Positions 1 through 6,831 of a stretch of 10,716 nucleotides of DNA are shown piece by piece. Under the pieces are notes generated by a model. It was given only the letters and a program-made list of their open reading frames with translations, searched no databases and was not told the DNA's origin. The stretch comes from Sphingomonadales bacterium (lineage in GTDB: Bacteria; Pseudomonadota; Alphaproteobacteria; Sphingomonadales; Sphingomonadaceae). The position numbers and the translations under genes were made by a program. The DNA is taken from NCBI GenBank assembly GCA_020200935.1, contig JAIVHR010000203.1, positions 1 through 10,716 on the forward strand. Direction: 5' to 3'. Within the stretch, counting starts at the first letter, position 1; every line of letters begins with the position of its first letter.

Positions 1-212
1 GCCAGCAACCGCGCGACGACATAGCCGTCGCCGCCATTGTTGCCGGGGCCGCACAGGATCAGCGTGCGGACCGGCCCGGCGATGCGCCAGGCGATATCGG
101 CGATCGCCCGGCCGGCGCGCTCCATCAGCTCCTCGACCGGCGTACCGGAATCGATCGCCGCCTGCTCGGCCTGCGCCATCTCGCGCGCGGTGAGGATCGC
201 CCTCCCCTTCAC
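1..212 (-). CDS. nnr: NAD(P)H-hydrate epimerase/dehydratase (Nnr), N-terminal 70 residues only
   Basis: This is the start of the metabolite-repair enzyme that epimerises and dehydrates damaged NAD(P)H hydrates. In most bacteria an N-terminal YjeF-type epimerase domain is fused to an ADP-dependent dehydratase domain. Only the first 70 codons are in the window; the gene leaves at the left edge. Visible motifs are LMERAG at residues 29-34 and the phosphate-binding loop GPGNNGGDG at 55-63, the signature of the epimerase fold. The chosen start is GTG at 212, which overlaps the TGA of the upstream lipoprotein gene as GTGA, so translation is probably coupled. An ATG 11 codons further in is a possible alternative, but it would cut off the conserved ILTA segment. 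Whether the dehydratase domain is present cannot be seen here. Confidence 0.9.
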   Translation of the reverse strand, partial: MKGRAILTAREMAQAEQAAIDSGTPVEELMERAGRAIADIAWRIAGPVRTLILCGPGNNGGDGYVVARLL

Positions 213-628
213 CGGCCCGCACCGCCCGGGCCGACGGTCGCCGGCAGCCGATAGCGATCGCCGGCGATCGCGACCTCGATCTCGCGGTCCCCGCGCAAGC
301 TGACCACCGCCTGCTCGGCGCCGTCGGCGGCGATCACTCCGCGCCCGTCATCGGTCACCAGCAGCCTTCGGAAACCGCCGTCGGGATGGCGGACGGTGAG
401 CACCAACCCTTCCTCGGTGCGGCTGCGATCGAGCGTGCAATCGACGCCGAACTGCTCGGCCCCGGCCAGCGCGCAAGGGACGAGGCCGCTCTCGGCCGCG
501 CGGCTCGTCGCCTCGGCCTCGGCTTCGTCGAGCGTATCGATGGCGTCAGCATCCTCGCCGCTGCCGCAACCTGCGAGCGCGAATGAGCAAAAGGCGATGG
601 CCAGCAATGCAGGGGATTTCGCGGTCAT
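209..628 (-). CDS. small hypothetical lipoprotein upstream of nnr
   Basis: The 139-residue product has a hydrophobic N-terminus ending in the lipobox LAGC (residues 18-21), so it should be exported, lipidated on Cys21 and membrane-anchored. After the anchor comes an acidic, low-complexity stretch rich in Asp, Glu and Ala. A compact domain follows with two further Cys (residues about 52 and 64), the segment [17 protein letters not shown], and the closing motif GDRYRLPA. The start at 628 is preceded by GGAGAA (635-640), a good ribosome-binding site. The gene ends in a GTGA overlap with nnr, so the two are co-transcribed. I recall similar short proteins beside nnr in other sphingomonads, but no biochemical role is known to me. 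The two extra Cys could form a disulphide outside the cytoplasm; this is inference. Confidence 0.85.
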   Translation of the reverse strand: MTAKSPALLAIAFCSFALAGCGSGEDADAIDTLDEAEAEATSRAAESGLVPCALAGAEQFGVDCTLDRSRTEEGLVLTVRHPDGGFRRLLVTDDGRGVIAADGAEQAVVSLRGDREIEVAIAGDRYRLPATVGPGGAGR

Positions 629-669
629 TTGTTATTCTCCAGCTCCCCCGGACCAAATCTAGCCGTTAG

Positions 670-730
670 CCCTGAGCCTGTCGAAGGGCGTTTCGCAGCC
701 GGAGAAGCGGGCTTCGACAAGCTCAGCCCT
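670..730. repeat. intergenic palindromic repeat, GAGCCTGTCGAAG type
   Basis: An imperfect inverted repeat: the left arm at 672-686 and the right arm at 712-726 pair over 15 bases with one mismatch. The loop is about 25 bases. The arm core matches a dispersed palindrome I recognise from many sphingomonad and other proteobacterial intergenic regions. It sits between two genes transcribed on the minus strand, downstream of the amidohydrolase stop and upstream of the lipoprotein promoter region. It could fold into a hairpin in RNA and help end or stabilise the amidohydrolase transcript. It has no U-tract on either strand, so I do not call it an intrinsic terminator. Confidence 0.75.
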
Positions 731-767
731 GACGGAAATGAGTTGGTATTCTCGTTATAGCGATCTC

Positions 768-1496
768 CTATTCCAGCGCATCGCGCGTCGCGGCGATCAC
801 CGGCGCGACGATATCGGCCCATTGTCTCGCCCCTTCCCGGCTGCCGATCAAGTCGTTGCGGATCTCGATCGCCAGATAGGGGAGCCCGCGGCGCTCGGCA
901 TGGAGGTTCATCGTCGCATTGAGCTCGCGCCCCGAATAGGGCTCGTTGTCGCCGACGCTCAGCCCCCGCGCCTCGAGCAGCGGGATCGCGATCCGCGGCG
1001 CGCGCTCGTCGCGATTATAGAGGATGCCGACCTGCCAGACCCGCGGCGGACCGGGATCGGTCTCGAGCTTCGGCGTGAAGCTGTGCGGGGTGAAGAGCAT
1101 GCGCGGCCGATAGCGGTCGATCTCAGCCTCGATCGCCCGGTGATAGGGATCCCAGAAGCGCTCCAGCCGCGCCTCGCGCCCGGCCTCGTCGAGCAAGGCG
1201 TTGCCGGGGATCGCATGGCCGTCGGTGAGCACGGGAATGGCCTTCGGGTTGGCGCGCTCGCGATGCAGATCGACGACGAGCCGCGAGACGCCGGCATGTA
1301 CGGCCGGGCAATCGAGACGCGCGCGGAGCTCTTCGGCCAGCGCGGCGATGCCGATATCAACGGCGATATGCTTTTCGAGCAGCGCCGGGTCGATGCCGAG
1401 ATCGATATCCGCCGGCACATGGTCCGACAGGTGATCGGCGATGAGCAGCAGGCCGCTCGCCGGGTCGCCGGGGACTATCCTGGGGTGTTCGGTCAC
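768..1496 (-). CDS. N-formylglutamate amidohydrolase family protein
   Basis: The 242-residue product belongs to the metal-dependent N-formylglutamate amidohydrolase (FGase/HutG-like) superfamily, whose founding members hydrolyse N-formyl-L-glutamate to formate and glutamate. Visible conserved segments are ADH (20-22), VSRLVVDLHR (70-79), DGHAIPGN (92-99), HSFTP (138-142), NEPYSG (184-189) and IEIRNDLI (210-217). Length is normal for the short form of the family. The start is a GTG at 1496 without a clear ribosome-binding site; the frame stays open upstream but shows no better start. No other histidine-degradation gene is nearby, so the substrate may not be formylglutamate; many members of this group have no assigned substrate. 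No signal peptide is seen, so the protein is expected in the cytoplasm. It is a single-gene transcription unit flanked by repeats on both sides. Confidence 0.88.
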   Translation of the reverse strand: MTEHPRIVPGDPASGLLLIADHLSDHVPADIDLGIDPALLEKHIAVDIGIAALAEELRARLDCPAVHAGVSRLVVDLHRERANPKAIPVLTDGHAIPGNALLDEAGREARLERFWDPYHRAIEAEIDRYRPRMLFTPHSFTPKLETDPGPPRVWQVGILYNRDERAPRIAIPLLEARGLSVGDNEPYSGRELNATMNLHAERRGLPYLAIEIRNDLIGSREGARQWADIVAPVIAATRDALE

Positions 1497-1713
1497 CGCG
1501 CCGATGTGCGGAACCGGGCGCCAAAGCGCAAGCGGGCGACGACCTTTCGGCCGCCGCCCGCCTAATGACGTGCACTGTTGGGGGAGCGCAGATCATTCGC
1601 GGGCGTCGGTGGACGAAACGCCGAGACCCGCTTGCCGATGGGGATAGGGCGCAGCGGTTAGGATCGGCTTGAGAAGCAGGGTTAACGCGTCAAAGCCTCT
1701 CCGACAAAGATTG
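1497..1713. other. non-coding gap upstream of the amidohydrolase gene
   Basis: With the adjoining repeat, this gap is about 350 bases long. The short open frames on both strands show no recognisable domain and look like by-products of high GC content. The amidohydrolase promoter should lie here, but I cannot pick a convincing -35/-10 pair. No tRNA, riboswitch or attachment site was recognised. Confidence 0.5.
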
Positions 1714-1819
1714 CGTCACCCCGGACTTGATCCGGGGGCCAGGGCGGCAGGCGAGTTCGCTTGCGGCTCTGGATGCCGGATCACCCGCCTGCGCGAGTGC
1801 CGGCAAGTCCGGCATGACG
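1714..1819. repeat. alphaproteobacterial intergenic palindrome with a split right arm
   Basis: The left arm at 1714-1742 reads inward with the core CCCCGGACTTGATCCGGGG. The matching right arm is in two pieces. Positions 1769-1782 pair with 1729-1742 (11 of 14), and 1804-1819 pair with 1714-1729 (14 of 16). A GC-rich stretch at 1784-1803 separates the two pieces. The arm sequence is a dispersed palindrome I recognise from alphaproteobacterial genomes, where the right arm is usually continuous. The element lies 26 bases beyond the ispE stop, so it may form the 3' end of the ETF-QO/TPR/ispE transcript. Confidence 0.75.
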
Positions 1820-1845
1820 AAAATTCCGTTTTGGCGGGAAAGACT

Positions 1846-2700
1846 TTAGCGAAGCCGCGAGGCACGGATCCACCAATCCGGGCGTTCGGCGCGGAGCATT
1901 GATGCGGCGTCATCTCGGGCGGCGCTATCGGCGAACAAGGCGAAGCAGGTCGCGCCCGAGCCCGACATGTTGACGAGATCGCCGCCGGGCAAGCGCTTCA
2001 GACGGTCGAGCGCCTCGCCGATCTCGCCCTCGAGCGCGATCGCCGGGGCGGCGAGATCGTTGCGCCAGCCTGTATCGATCGCCGGCGGCTCGCCAAGATC
2101 GAGCGGGCCGCGATCCTCGCCGTCCCATCCCGCATAGACGGCAGGCGTCGGCACCGGTACGCCCGGATTGACGAGCAGCAGCGGCCGCCCGCGCAAGGCC
2201 GAGCCATCGACCGGCCGCAGCCGATCGCCGCGGCCGCCGCCGAAACAGCTGAGCGAGGCGAGGCAGGCCGGAACGTCCGCCCCAAGCGCGCGGCCGATTT
2301 CGGCGAGCTGATCGGGGGAGCAGGAAACGTCCCAGAGCCTGGCGAGGCCGCGCAAAGCCGCCGCGGCGTCGGCCGATCCACCGCCGATTCCGGCCGCCAC
2401 CGGAAGCCTCTTTTCGAGCGAAAGTCGCGCGCCTTCCCGGGTCCCGGATGACTCGCGTAGCGCCAGCGCCGCTTGTAAGACCAGATTGTCGCTGCCGGAC
2501 GGGAGCCCGGCGGCGAACGGCCCGGCAATCTCGAGCGTCAGCCCGTTGGCCGGCTCGCAGACCAGCGCGTCGCCATCCTCGGCGAAGGCGAACAGGGTTT
2601 CGATCCGATGATAGCCGTCGGCCATCCGTTCGCGGACATGCAGCGCGAGGTTGATCTTGGCAAAGGCGGTTTCGCGGACTGCCCGGGGCGTTTCGCTCAA
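1846..2700 (-). CDS. ispE: 4-(cytidine 5'-diphospho)-2-C-methyl-D-erythritol kinase (IspE)
   Basis: IspE phosphorylates CDP-methylerythritol with ATP, a middle step of the non-mevalonate (MEP) route to isoprenoids, in the cytoplasm. All three GHMP-kinase motifs are present: AKINL (14-18, with Lys15), the glycine-rich ATP loop PVAAGIGGGSADAAAAL (100-116), and MSGSGATCF (245-253). GADVP at 140-144 carries Asp142, which matches the catalytic Asp of the family. The start is chosen as TTG at 2700, giving 284 residues, a normal length. It overlaps the TGA of the TPR gene as TTGA, and a longer reading would add 43 arginine-rich residues that are only the TPR gene read in another frame. It is the last gene of a three-gene operon and probably depends on translational coupling. 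Confidence 0.93.
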   Translation of the reverse strand: MSETPRAVRETAFAKINLALHVRERMADGYHRIETLFAFAEDGDALVCEPANGLTLEIAGPFAAGLPSGSDNLVLQAALALRESSGTREGARLSLEKRLPVAAGIGGGSADAAAALRGLARLWDVSCSPDQLAEIGRALGADVPACLASLSCFGGGRGDRLRPVDGSALRGRPLLLVNPGVPVPTPAVYAGWDGEDRGPLDLGEPPAIDTGWRNDLAAPAIALEGEIGEALDRLKRLPGGDLVNMSGSGATCFALFADSAARDDAASMLRAERPDWWIRASRLR

Positions 2701-4337
2701 GGCGAGGCCGTTTCGGGGGTCAGCCCGAAATCGAGCTTCTCGGCGATGCGCTCCGCCGCCTCGTCCTCGGCGGTGACCAAAGCGGCCTGCCAGGCGAAGC
2801 GGGCGTCGCGGCGCCGGCCGACCGCCCAATAGGCATCGCCGAGATGCTCGTTGATCGTCGGCTCGTCGGGATCGGCGACGACCGCGCGTTCGAGCGTCGG
2901 GATCGCTTCGTCATACTTGCCGCGCACGAACAGCACCCAGCCCAGCGAATCGGTGATCGCCGGATTGTCGGGCCGCATCTCGCTCGCCCGGCGGATCAGC
3001 TCCTCGGCGCGGTCGAGCTGTTCGCGCCGTTCGAGCAGCGCATAGCCGAGAAAATTGAGCAGCACCGGTTCATCGGGCGCCAGCCCGAGCGCCTGATCGA
3101 GCGCCTCGCGGCTCTCCTCCCAGCGCCCGGCATCGAGCAAGGCGCCGCCATAGAGCAGCCAGGTCGTCCACAGCGCTTCGCCCTCATCGCCTTCGCGTTC
3201 GAGTCGCAGCGCGCGCCGATAGGCATCGACCGCCTCCTCATGCCGGTCGAGCTCGGTATAGAGCCCGCCGAAGCGCAGCCAGTCGCTGACATCGGCGCGG
3301 CGCTCCTCGGTATGTTCGCGGACCAGCGCCAGCGCCCGCTCGCGCTCGCCCTGGGCGAGCAGCGCGCCGACCCGCATGTCCTGCGCCTCGGCGAAATAGG
3401 GGCTTTCGGGCGCCACCCGGTCGAGCGCGGCGAGCGCCGCTGCATATTGCCCGTCCTGGACCAGCATGTTGGCGGCGAGCAGCCAGGCGATCGGGTTGTC
3501 GGGGGCGACGAAGCCCGCATAGCGGCTCAAGGTCAGCGCCAGCGATTGGGCATCGCGGCGGCCGATATCGGCGGCGAGCCGCGCCAGCAACTCGGCGACC
3601 CCCTGCGCGGGAGTGACGATCTCGCCGGGCAGATCGCGGCCCGCGGCGAGCCGCTCGCGGGCATGACGAAAGGCGCGTCCTTGCTCGTCCTGGAGCAGCG
3701 CCCGCGCCGCCTCACGCCGGCCCTGGCCAGCGAGCGTCGCCGCCGCTGCGAGCAGGATGCGCGTCCGCCGCGCCGCCGAAAGCCCGTCGAGCGCGCGGAT
3801 CGCGTGTATCCCCTCGGCGTGATGCCCCTCGGCGAGTAGCATCAGCGCGCGATGTTCGAGCGCATAGGGACTGCCGCGCACGTCGGGCGACGCGTCGAGC
3901 ACGGCGAAGGGATCCTCATCCTCGCCGACCGCGATCCAGGCGCGCAGCATCGGCGCGAGCGAGATGAACAGCCCTTCTTCCTCGATCCGGTCGACCGCCG
4001 CGCCCGCCGCCTCCCAGTTGCGGTTGGTCATCGCATCGACGAGGAACATGAACTGGCCGTCGGGCGGCAGCACATTGTTCGCATAAAGCGCATCGGCCGC
4101 CTGCCGGGCGAGCCGGCGGTCGCCGGCGGCGATCGCGCGGCGGAAAGCGCGGGTGGCGAGCAGCTCGTCGAACGGCGCCTCGTTGAGCACGGCGGCGTAG
4201 CCTTCGGCGGCGTCCTGGATATCGCCGGTCGCGTCGGCGACCCGCGCGCGGGCATAATCCATCAGCGCGACACGGTCGTCGGAGGCCTGCGCTGGACCGG
4301 CCGTCGACAGCGCCGCCAGCGCGGCGCCTGCGAGCAT
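2697..4337 (-). CDS. exported tetratricopeptide-repeat protein
   Basis: The 546-residue product begins with a hydrophobic segment ending in AQA (residues 16-18), a likely signal-peptidase I site, so it should be periplasmic. The peptide lacks the usual N-terminal basic residue, but no upstream in-frame ATG, GTG or TTG exists before a stop, so ATG 4337 is the only conventional start. The body is helical repeats. The clearest TPR units lie in the C-terminal third (about 388-528), including DSLGWVLFVRGKYDEAIPTL and HLGDAYWAVGR, which are typical of an alphaproteobacterial TPR family. It starts 7 bases after the ETF-QO stop and overlaps ispE by 4 bases. TPR proteins are protein-binding scaffolds; the partner is unknown. 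Its place between ETF-QO and ispE appears conserved in sphingomonads (recall), which need not mean a shared function. Confidence 0.87.
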   Translation of the reverse strand: MLAGAALAALSTAGPAQASDDRVALMDYARARVADATGDIQDAAEGYAAVLNEAPFDELLATRAFRRAIAAGDRRLARQAADALYANNVLPPDGQFMFLVDAMTNRNWEAAGAAVDRIEEEGLFISLAPMLRAWIAVGEDEDPFAVLDASPDVRGSPYALEHRALMLLAEGHHAEGIHAIRALDGLSAARRTRILLAAAATLAGQGRREAARALLQDEQGRAFRHARERLAAGRDLPGEIVTPAQGVAELLARLAADIGRRDAQSLALTLSRYAGFVAPDNPIAWLLAANMLVQDGQYAAALAALDRVAPESPYFAEAQDMRVGALLAQGERERALALVREHTEERRADVSDWLRFGGLYTELDRHEEAVDAYRRALRLEREGDEGEALWTTWLLYGGALLDAGRWEESREALDQALGLAPDEPVLLNFLGYALLERREQLDRAEELIRRASEMRPDNPAITDSLGWVLFVRGKYDEAIPTLERAVVADPDEPTINEHLGDAYWAVGRRRDARFAWQAALVTAEDEAAERIAEKLDFGLTPETASP

Positions 4338-4344
4338 CAGCGTT

Positions 4345-5853
4345 CTACATATTGGGATAGTTGGGTCCTCCTCCGCCCTGGGGTGTTACCCAGTTAATGT
4401 TCTGCTTCGGATCCTTGATATCGCATGTCTTGCAGTGGACGCAATTCTGGGCGTTGATCTGGAATTTGGGATTGCCCTCGACATCCTCGATCACCTCATA
4501 GACGCCGGCCGGGCAATAACGCTGGGCGGGCTCGGCATAAAGCGGCAGATTATGCTCGATCGGGATGTCGGGATCCTCGAGCGTCAGATGGCAGGGCTGG
4601 TCTTCCTCATGGTTGGTGTTCGAGAGGAACACCGAGGAAAGGCGATCGAAGCTGATCACGCCGTCGGGCTTGGGATAATCGATCTTCTTGACCTGGTCGG
4701 CGCGCCAGAGCGTCGTGTGATCGGGCTCGTGCCCCATCGTGAAGGGCATGCGCAGCCCGAGGTATTCGGCCCACATCGTCGCCCCCGACAGGATCGTGCC
4801 GACGAAATTACCGAACTTCTCCACAAGCGGCAGCGTGTTGCGCACTTTTCCGAGCTCGGAGGAGACCCAGCTCTGTTCATAAGCCTGTTGATAGGCTGTG
4901 AGTTCATCGTGGGACCGTTGCCCCTCGATGGCTTCGAAAGCGGCCTCGGCGCCCATCATCCCGGTCTTCATCGCGGTGTGGCTGCCCTTGATCCGCGGCA
5001 CGTTGACGAAGCCCGCCGAGCAGCCGATCAGCGCGCCACCCGGAAAGGCGAGCTTGGGCACCGATTGCCAGCCGCCGTCATTGATCGCCCGCGCGCCGTA
5101 GGAGACGCGCTTGCCGCCTTCGATCACCGCGCGGATCGCCGGATGGTGCTTCCAGCGCTGCATTTCCTCGAAGGGCGAGAGCCAGGGGTTCGAATAGTTG
5201 AGCCAGGTGACGAAGCCGAGCGCCACCTGCCCGTTTTCCTGGTGATAGAGGAATCCGCCGCCATTGGCCTCGTCGAGCGGCCAGCCCTGGGTATGGATGA
5301 CGCAGCCCGGATGGTGCTTGTCGCTCGGGATGTCCCAGAGTTCTTTTACCCCTAGTCCATAGACTTGCGGCTCGCTGTTCGCATCAAGTTCGAATTGGCG
5401 GATCAGCTGCTTGGTGAGATGCCCGCGCACGCCTTCGGCGAACAATGTGTATTTGGCGTGCAGCTCCATCCCGGGCTGATAATCGGGCTTCCGCTCGCCG
5501 TCGCGGCTAATGCCCATGTCGCCGGTGGCGACGCCCTTGACCGACCCGTCGTCGTTCCAGAGGACCTCGGCGGCGGCGAAACCGGGAAAGATCTCGACCC
5601 CCAGCGCCTCGGCCCTGCCGGCGAGCCAGCGGCAGAAATTGCCGAGGCTGCCCGTATAGGTGCCCTTGTTGTTCATGAAGGGTGGCATCAGGATATGCGG
5701 GAATTCGTATTTCTTGCCCTCGGTCAGCACCCAGACCGAGATCTCGTGGTCCTTCTCGGCCGCCAGCTGCTTGAGCCGGATCGCGGCGGCAAGCCCGGCC
5801 GGCCCGGCGCCGACGATCACCACGTCATAGGGCATCGATTCCCGTTCGGACAT
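4345..5853 (-). CDS. electron transfer flavoprotein-ubiquinone oxidoreductase, apparent internal deletion
   Basis: ETF-QO is a membrane-associated FAD and [4Fe-4S] enzyme passing electrons from ETF, reduced by acyl-CoA and amino-acid dehydrogenases, to ubiquinone. The FAD dinucleotide loop GAGPAG is at 15-20. The C-terminal cluster Cys are 447, 471, 474 and 477 (CPAG and CVHCKTC). The middle closely follows the family, for example GGKRVSYGARAINDGG and GCSAGFVNVPRIKG. The start at 5853 (MSERES) matches the family and has GAGGGAG upstream; an in-frame ATG at 5904 would add 17 arginine-rich residues. At 502 residues it is short against roughly 550 for the family. After VWVL (40-43) the sequence jumps straight to TEGKKYEFPH, skipping the conserved EKG...GAHILSG block and the segment before the TE strand, about 45 residues. 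The frame is intact across the join (near 5724). The missing block contacts FAD, so activity is doubtful. Confidence 0.92.
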   Translation of the reverse strand: MSERESMPYDVVIVGAGPAGLAAAIRLKQLAAEKDHEISVWVLTEGKKYEFPHILMPPFMNNKGTYTGSLGNFCRWLAGRAEALGVEIFPGFAAAEVLWNDDGSVKGVATGDMGISRDGERKPDYQPGMELHAKYTLFAEGVRGHLTKQLIRQFELDANSEPQVYGLGVKELWDIPSDKHHPGCVIHTQGWPLDEANGGGFLYHQENGQVALGFVTWLNYSNPWLSPFEEMQRWKHHPAIRAVIEGGKRVSYGARAINDGGWQSVPKLAFPGGALIGCSAGFVNVPRIKGSHTAMKTGMMGAEAAFEAIEGQRSHDELTAYQQAYEQSWVSSELGKVRNTLPLVEKFGNFVGTILSGATMWAEYLGLRMPFTMGHEPDHTTLWRADQVKKIDYPKPDGVISFDRLSSVFLSNTNHEEDQPCHLTLEDPDIPIEHNLPLYAEPAQRYCPAGVYEVIEDVEGNPKFQINAQNCVHCKTCDIKDPKQNINWVTPQGGGGPNYPNM

Positions 5854-5904
5854 GCTCACTTCGCTCCCTCGCCGGGCGGCTCGCGCTCGCATCGTCGCAG
5901 CCAT

Positions 5905-5991
5905 CCCTCTTTCCGTCAGATAGTCACTGCCCGTGGATTGACCGGCGCGTCAACCTTCGACTCTAAGGGGTTGGGCGGAGAAACGGGGCAT
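5905..5991. promoter_or_regulatory. divergent promoter region with TTGAC-N6-GTCAA dyad
   Basis: This gap separates the minus-strand ETF-QO operon from the plus-strand glycosylase unit and must hold both promoters. A perfect 5+5 base dyad, TTGAC at 5938-5942 and GTCAA at 5949-5953, places a -35-like TTGAC on each strand. For the plus strand, TTGACC is followed 18 bases later by TCTAAG (5962-5967), a moderate -10. For the minus strand the nearest -10-like GACTAT (5920-5925) is 22 bases away, which is too far, so that promoter is not established. The dyad could equally be a regulator site or chance. GGAG at 5977-5980 is a ribosome-binding site for the glycosylase gene. Confidence 0.35.
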
Positions 5992-6831
5992 ATGACGACA
6001 AAGGACGAGATCGAGAGCCTGATCGACTGGTGGCGGCGCGCCGGCGCCGACACGATCGTCGCCGACCGGCCGTCGAGCTGGTTCGAGGCTCGACCCGCAA
6101 AGCCGCAGCCGCGGGCGGCGCAGCCACCCGCCGAAACGCGGACCGGACCCGTCATGCCCGACACGCTCGAGGCATTCCGGGACTGGTGGCGCGACCATGA
6201 TTTCGCCGGCGCGCCGCAAACCGACCGGGTAGCGCCCGAAGGAGACCCCGCCTCGGGGCTGATGGTGCTGCTCGACATGCCCGAACCCGGGGATGCCGAG
6301 GCGGGCCGGCTGGCTTCGGGCGATGTCGGATTGCTGCTCGACCGGATGCTCGCCGCGATCGGCCGCGACCGGGCCTCGATCTATCTCGCCGGGCTGTGTC
6401 CGGCGGCGATGCCCGGCGGTTCGCTGGCCGAAGACCGGATCGAACCGCTCGCCGAGGCCGCGCGCCGCCATATCGCGCTCGCGGCGCCCAAATTGCTGCT
6501 GCTGATGGGCGAAGCGACGAGCCGTGCATTGTGCGGGAGTCCGCCAGCGCGACTGGACGACCGCCCAGTCGCTGCTCGCCGCCGCGCCGCGCAGCGTGCT
6601 GCATCCTGTCGCCCGCGCCGAGCTCTATCTCGCCGCCGGATCGCCGCAGGTCGAACTCGATCCGCTGGTCACGCTGATCACCGAAGCGCCCGATCTTCCC
6701 AACGCCGATCAGCTGCGTCGTCTCGCCGAAAGCCGCGGGCTCGCAAGCCCGCTTTCGATCCGCACGCCGCAGCAATTGCGCACCCTGCCCGGCCCCTCGC
6801 GCCGGGCGCTGCCGCGCGGCGTTTCGCATGA
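5992..6831 (+). pseudogene. uracil-DNA glycosylase family gene, C-terminus lost
   Basis: Residues 1-182 look like the uracil-DNA glycosylase superfamily protein usual in sphingomonads, which would remove uracil from DNA in base excision repair. Visible are a linker rich in Pro and Ala, the core segments GLMVLLDMPEPGDAEAG and IYLAGLCPA, and the strand-helix KLLLLMGEATSRAL (167-180). The usual family would then continue for roughly 60 residues to a C-terminal HP motif that helps bind DNA. Here similarity stops at about codon 182 (6537). The frame stays open to 6831, but those 97 residues are the lytic transglycosylase gene read in the wrong frame, giving an arginine- and alanine-rich tail. GGAG at 5977-5980 precedes the ATG. 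The loss of the HP motif makes activity unlikely. The divergent first motif (LDMPEPGD rather than GEAPG) seems normal for this subgroup, by recall. Confidence 0.72.

Noticed and set aside
738..1565. 275-residue plus-strand frame opposite the amidohydrolase
   Set aside because: Antisense by-product; the minus strand has several conserved amidohydrolase motifs.
2844..4397. Long plus-strand open frames opposite the TPR gene
   Set aside because: They have no recognisable domain, are rich in Arg, and mirror the codon phase of the GC-rich TPR gene; the minus strand has a clear signal peptide and TPR motifs.
4435..5355. 306-residue plus-strand frame opposite ETF-QO
   Set aside because: The minus strand carries ETF-QO over the whole stretch; the plus-strand frame is a by-product of codon bias.
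5365..5991. Upstream extension of the glycosylase frame
   Set aside because: This portion is antisense to ETF-QO; the ATG at 5992 has a ribosome-binding site and begins family-like sequence.
6524..6831. Simple single-base frameshift as the cause of the glycosylase/transglycosylase overlap
   Set aside because: A frameshift cannot explain it, because there is no DNA in any frame for the glycosylase C-terminus or for a transglycosylase signal peptide.
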